Shown: one piece after another, positions 49,927 to 50,063 of the stretch
How the letters are laid out: each line of letters starts with the position of its first letter
Numbering within the stretch: the first letter of the stretch is position 1
The notes under the pieces: generated by a model
Told to the model about the DNA's origin: nothing
Databases searched by the model: none
Seen by the model: only the letters and a program-made list of their open reading frames with translations
Translations under genes and position numbers: made by a program
Assembly: GCA_030648205.1 (NCBI GenBank)
Contig: JAUSIH010000003.1
Span: 1 to 50,063 of the forward strand
Length of the DNA: 50,063 nucleotides
From: Dehalococcoidia bacterium
GTDB lineage: Bacteria; Chloroflexota; Dehalococcoidia; JAUSIH01
Direction of reading: 5' to 3'

Positions 49927-50063
49927 GTGTATCAGTTAGGTCGTCGTCATTCCGGCGAAAGCCGGAATCCATCAGAGCGTCTCCCCCACGCACGTCTCTG
50001 GACACCGGCCTTCGCCGGTGTGACGGGTAGAGTCCCATTCCCTACCACGGCAAACTGATACAC
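49927..50063. repeat. 137-base element with 11-bp terminal inverted repeats
   Basis: Starts GTGTATCAGTT (49927-49937) and ends AACTGATACAC (50053-50063, the last base of the window), a perfect 11-bp inverted pair. Inside are hairpins ATTCCGGCGAAAGCCGGAAT and ACACCGGCCTTCGCCGGTGT, as in the repeat at 27063-27143. It is non-coding. It looks like a small non-autonomous mobile repeat, and its outer end coincides with the window edge. Confidence 0.65.

Overview
The window is GC-rich bacterial chromosome. Its gene content and order suggest a Chloroflexota genome, probably of the class Dehalococcoidia: a pyrR-pyrB-pyrC-carA-carB-pyrK pyrimidine cluster, several NDP-forming acyl-CoA synthetases and enoyl-CoA hydratases, a 46-residue zinc ribbon of the DUF5679 type, and many short dispersed palindromic repeats. 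The lineage is inferred from gene content; no rRNA or tRNA was seen. The window ends exactly on an inverted-repeat end, which may be a natural contig edge.

Layout. 1-1.9 kb: two signalling proteins (a response regulator with a GAF domain, cut by the edge, and a LuxR-type regulator). 2.0-5.9 kb: a frameshifted YfhO-like membrane protein behind an ABC ATPase, then a TPR protein with its own terminator. 6.2-8.6 kb: a lower-GC cassette encoding a 53-residue zinc ribbon and a 684-residue DNA methyltransferase-caspase-winged helix fusion, with a large dyad over its promoter and the stump of another methyltransferase beside it. This is the most unusual system in the window. 8.8-11.1 kb: a cation efflux protein, a CoA-binding protein and a glycosyltransferase. 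11.2 kb: a strong promoter feeding a short structured RNA. 11.3-13.6 kb: a hypoxanthine phosphoribosyltransferase fused to a nuclease-like domain, a thioesterase and a YjbQ protein.

13.7-24.2 kb is the de novo pyrimidine operon, all on the minus strand, driven by a promoter and PyrR attenuator at 23.97-24.18 kb. It is interrupted between carA and carB by a vapBC toxin-antitoxin pair, a nuclease-like gene of lower GC and three families of repeats. A diverged copy of the carA 3' end flanks vapBC, so this looks like an integration hot spot.

24.6-38.5 kb is metabolic and transport: acyl-CoA synthetases, enoyl-CoA hydratase, an FMN-dependent alpha-hydroxyacid dehydrogenase, two oligopeptide-type ABC permeases, a cupin, a TerC-family exporter under a yybP-ykoY (manganese) riboswitch, purE and a small membrane protein. 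Two more lower-GC insertions lie here: a GIY-YIG gene with an in-frame stop, and a zinc-ribbon protein. Two neighbouring operons (31.2 and 33.3 kb) begin with duplicated promoter-leader sequences.

38.7-49.8 kb is housekeeping: def, a CCA-adding-type enzyme, secD, secF, a 13-codon micro-ORF with a perfect ribosome binding site, a type IV pilin-like protein, priA, rplS, the DUF5679 ribbon, truB and an enoyl-CoA hydratase. Recurrent dispersed repeats fill most intergenic gaps, and one copy supplies the C-terminus of a gene.
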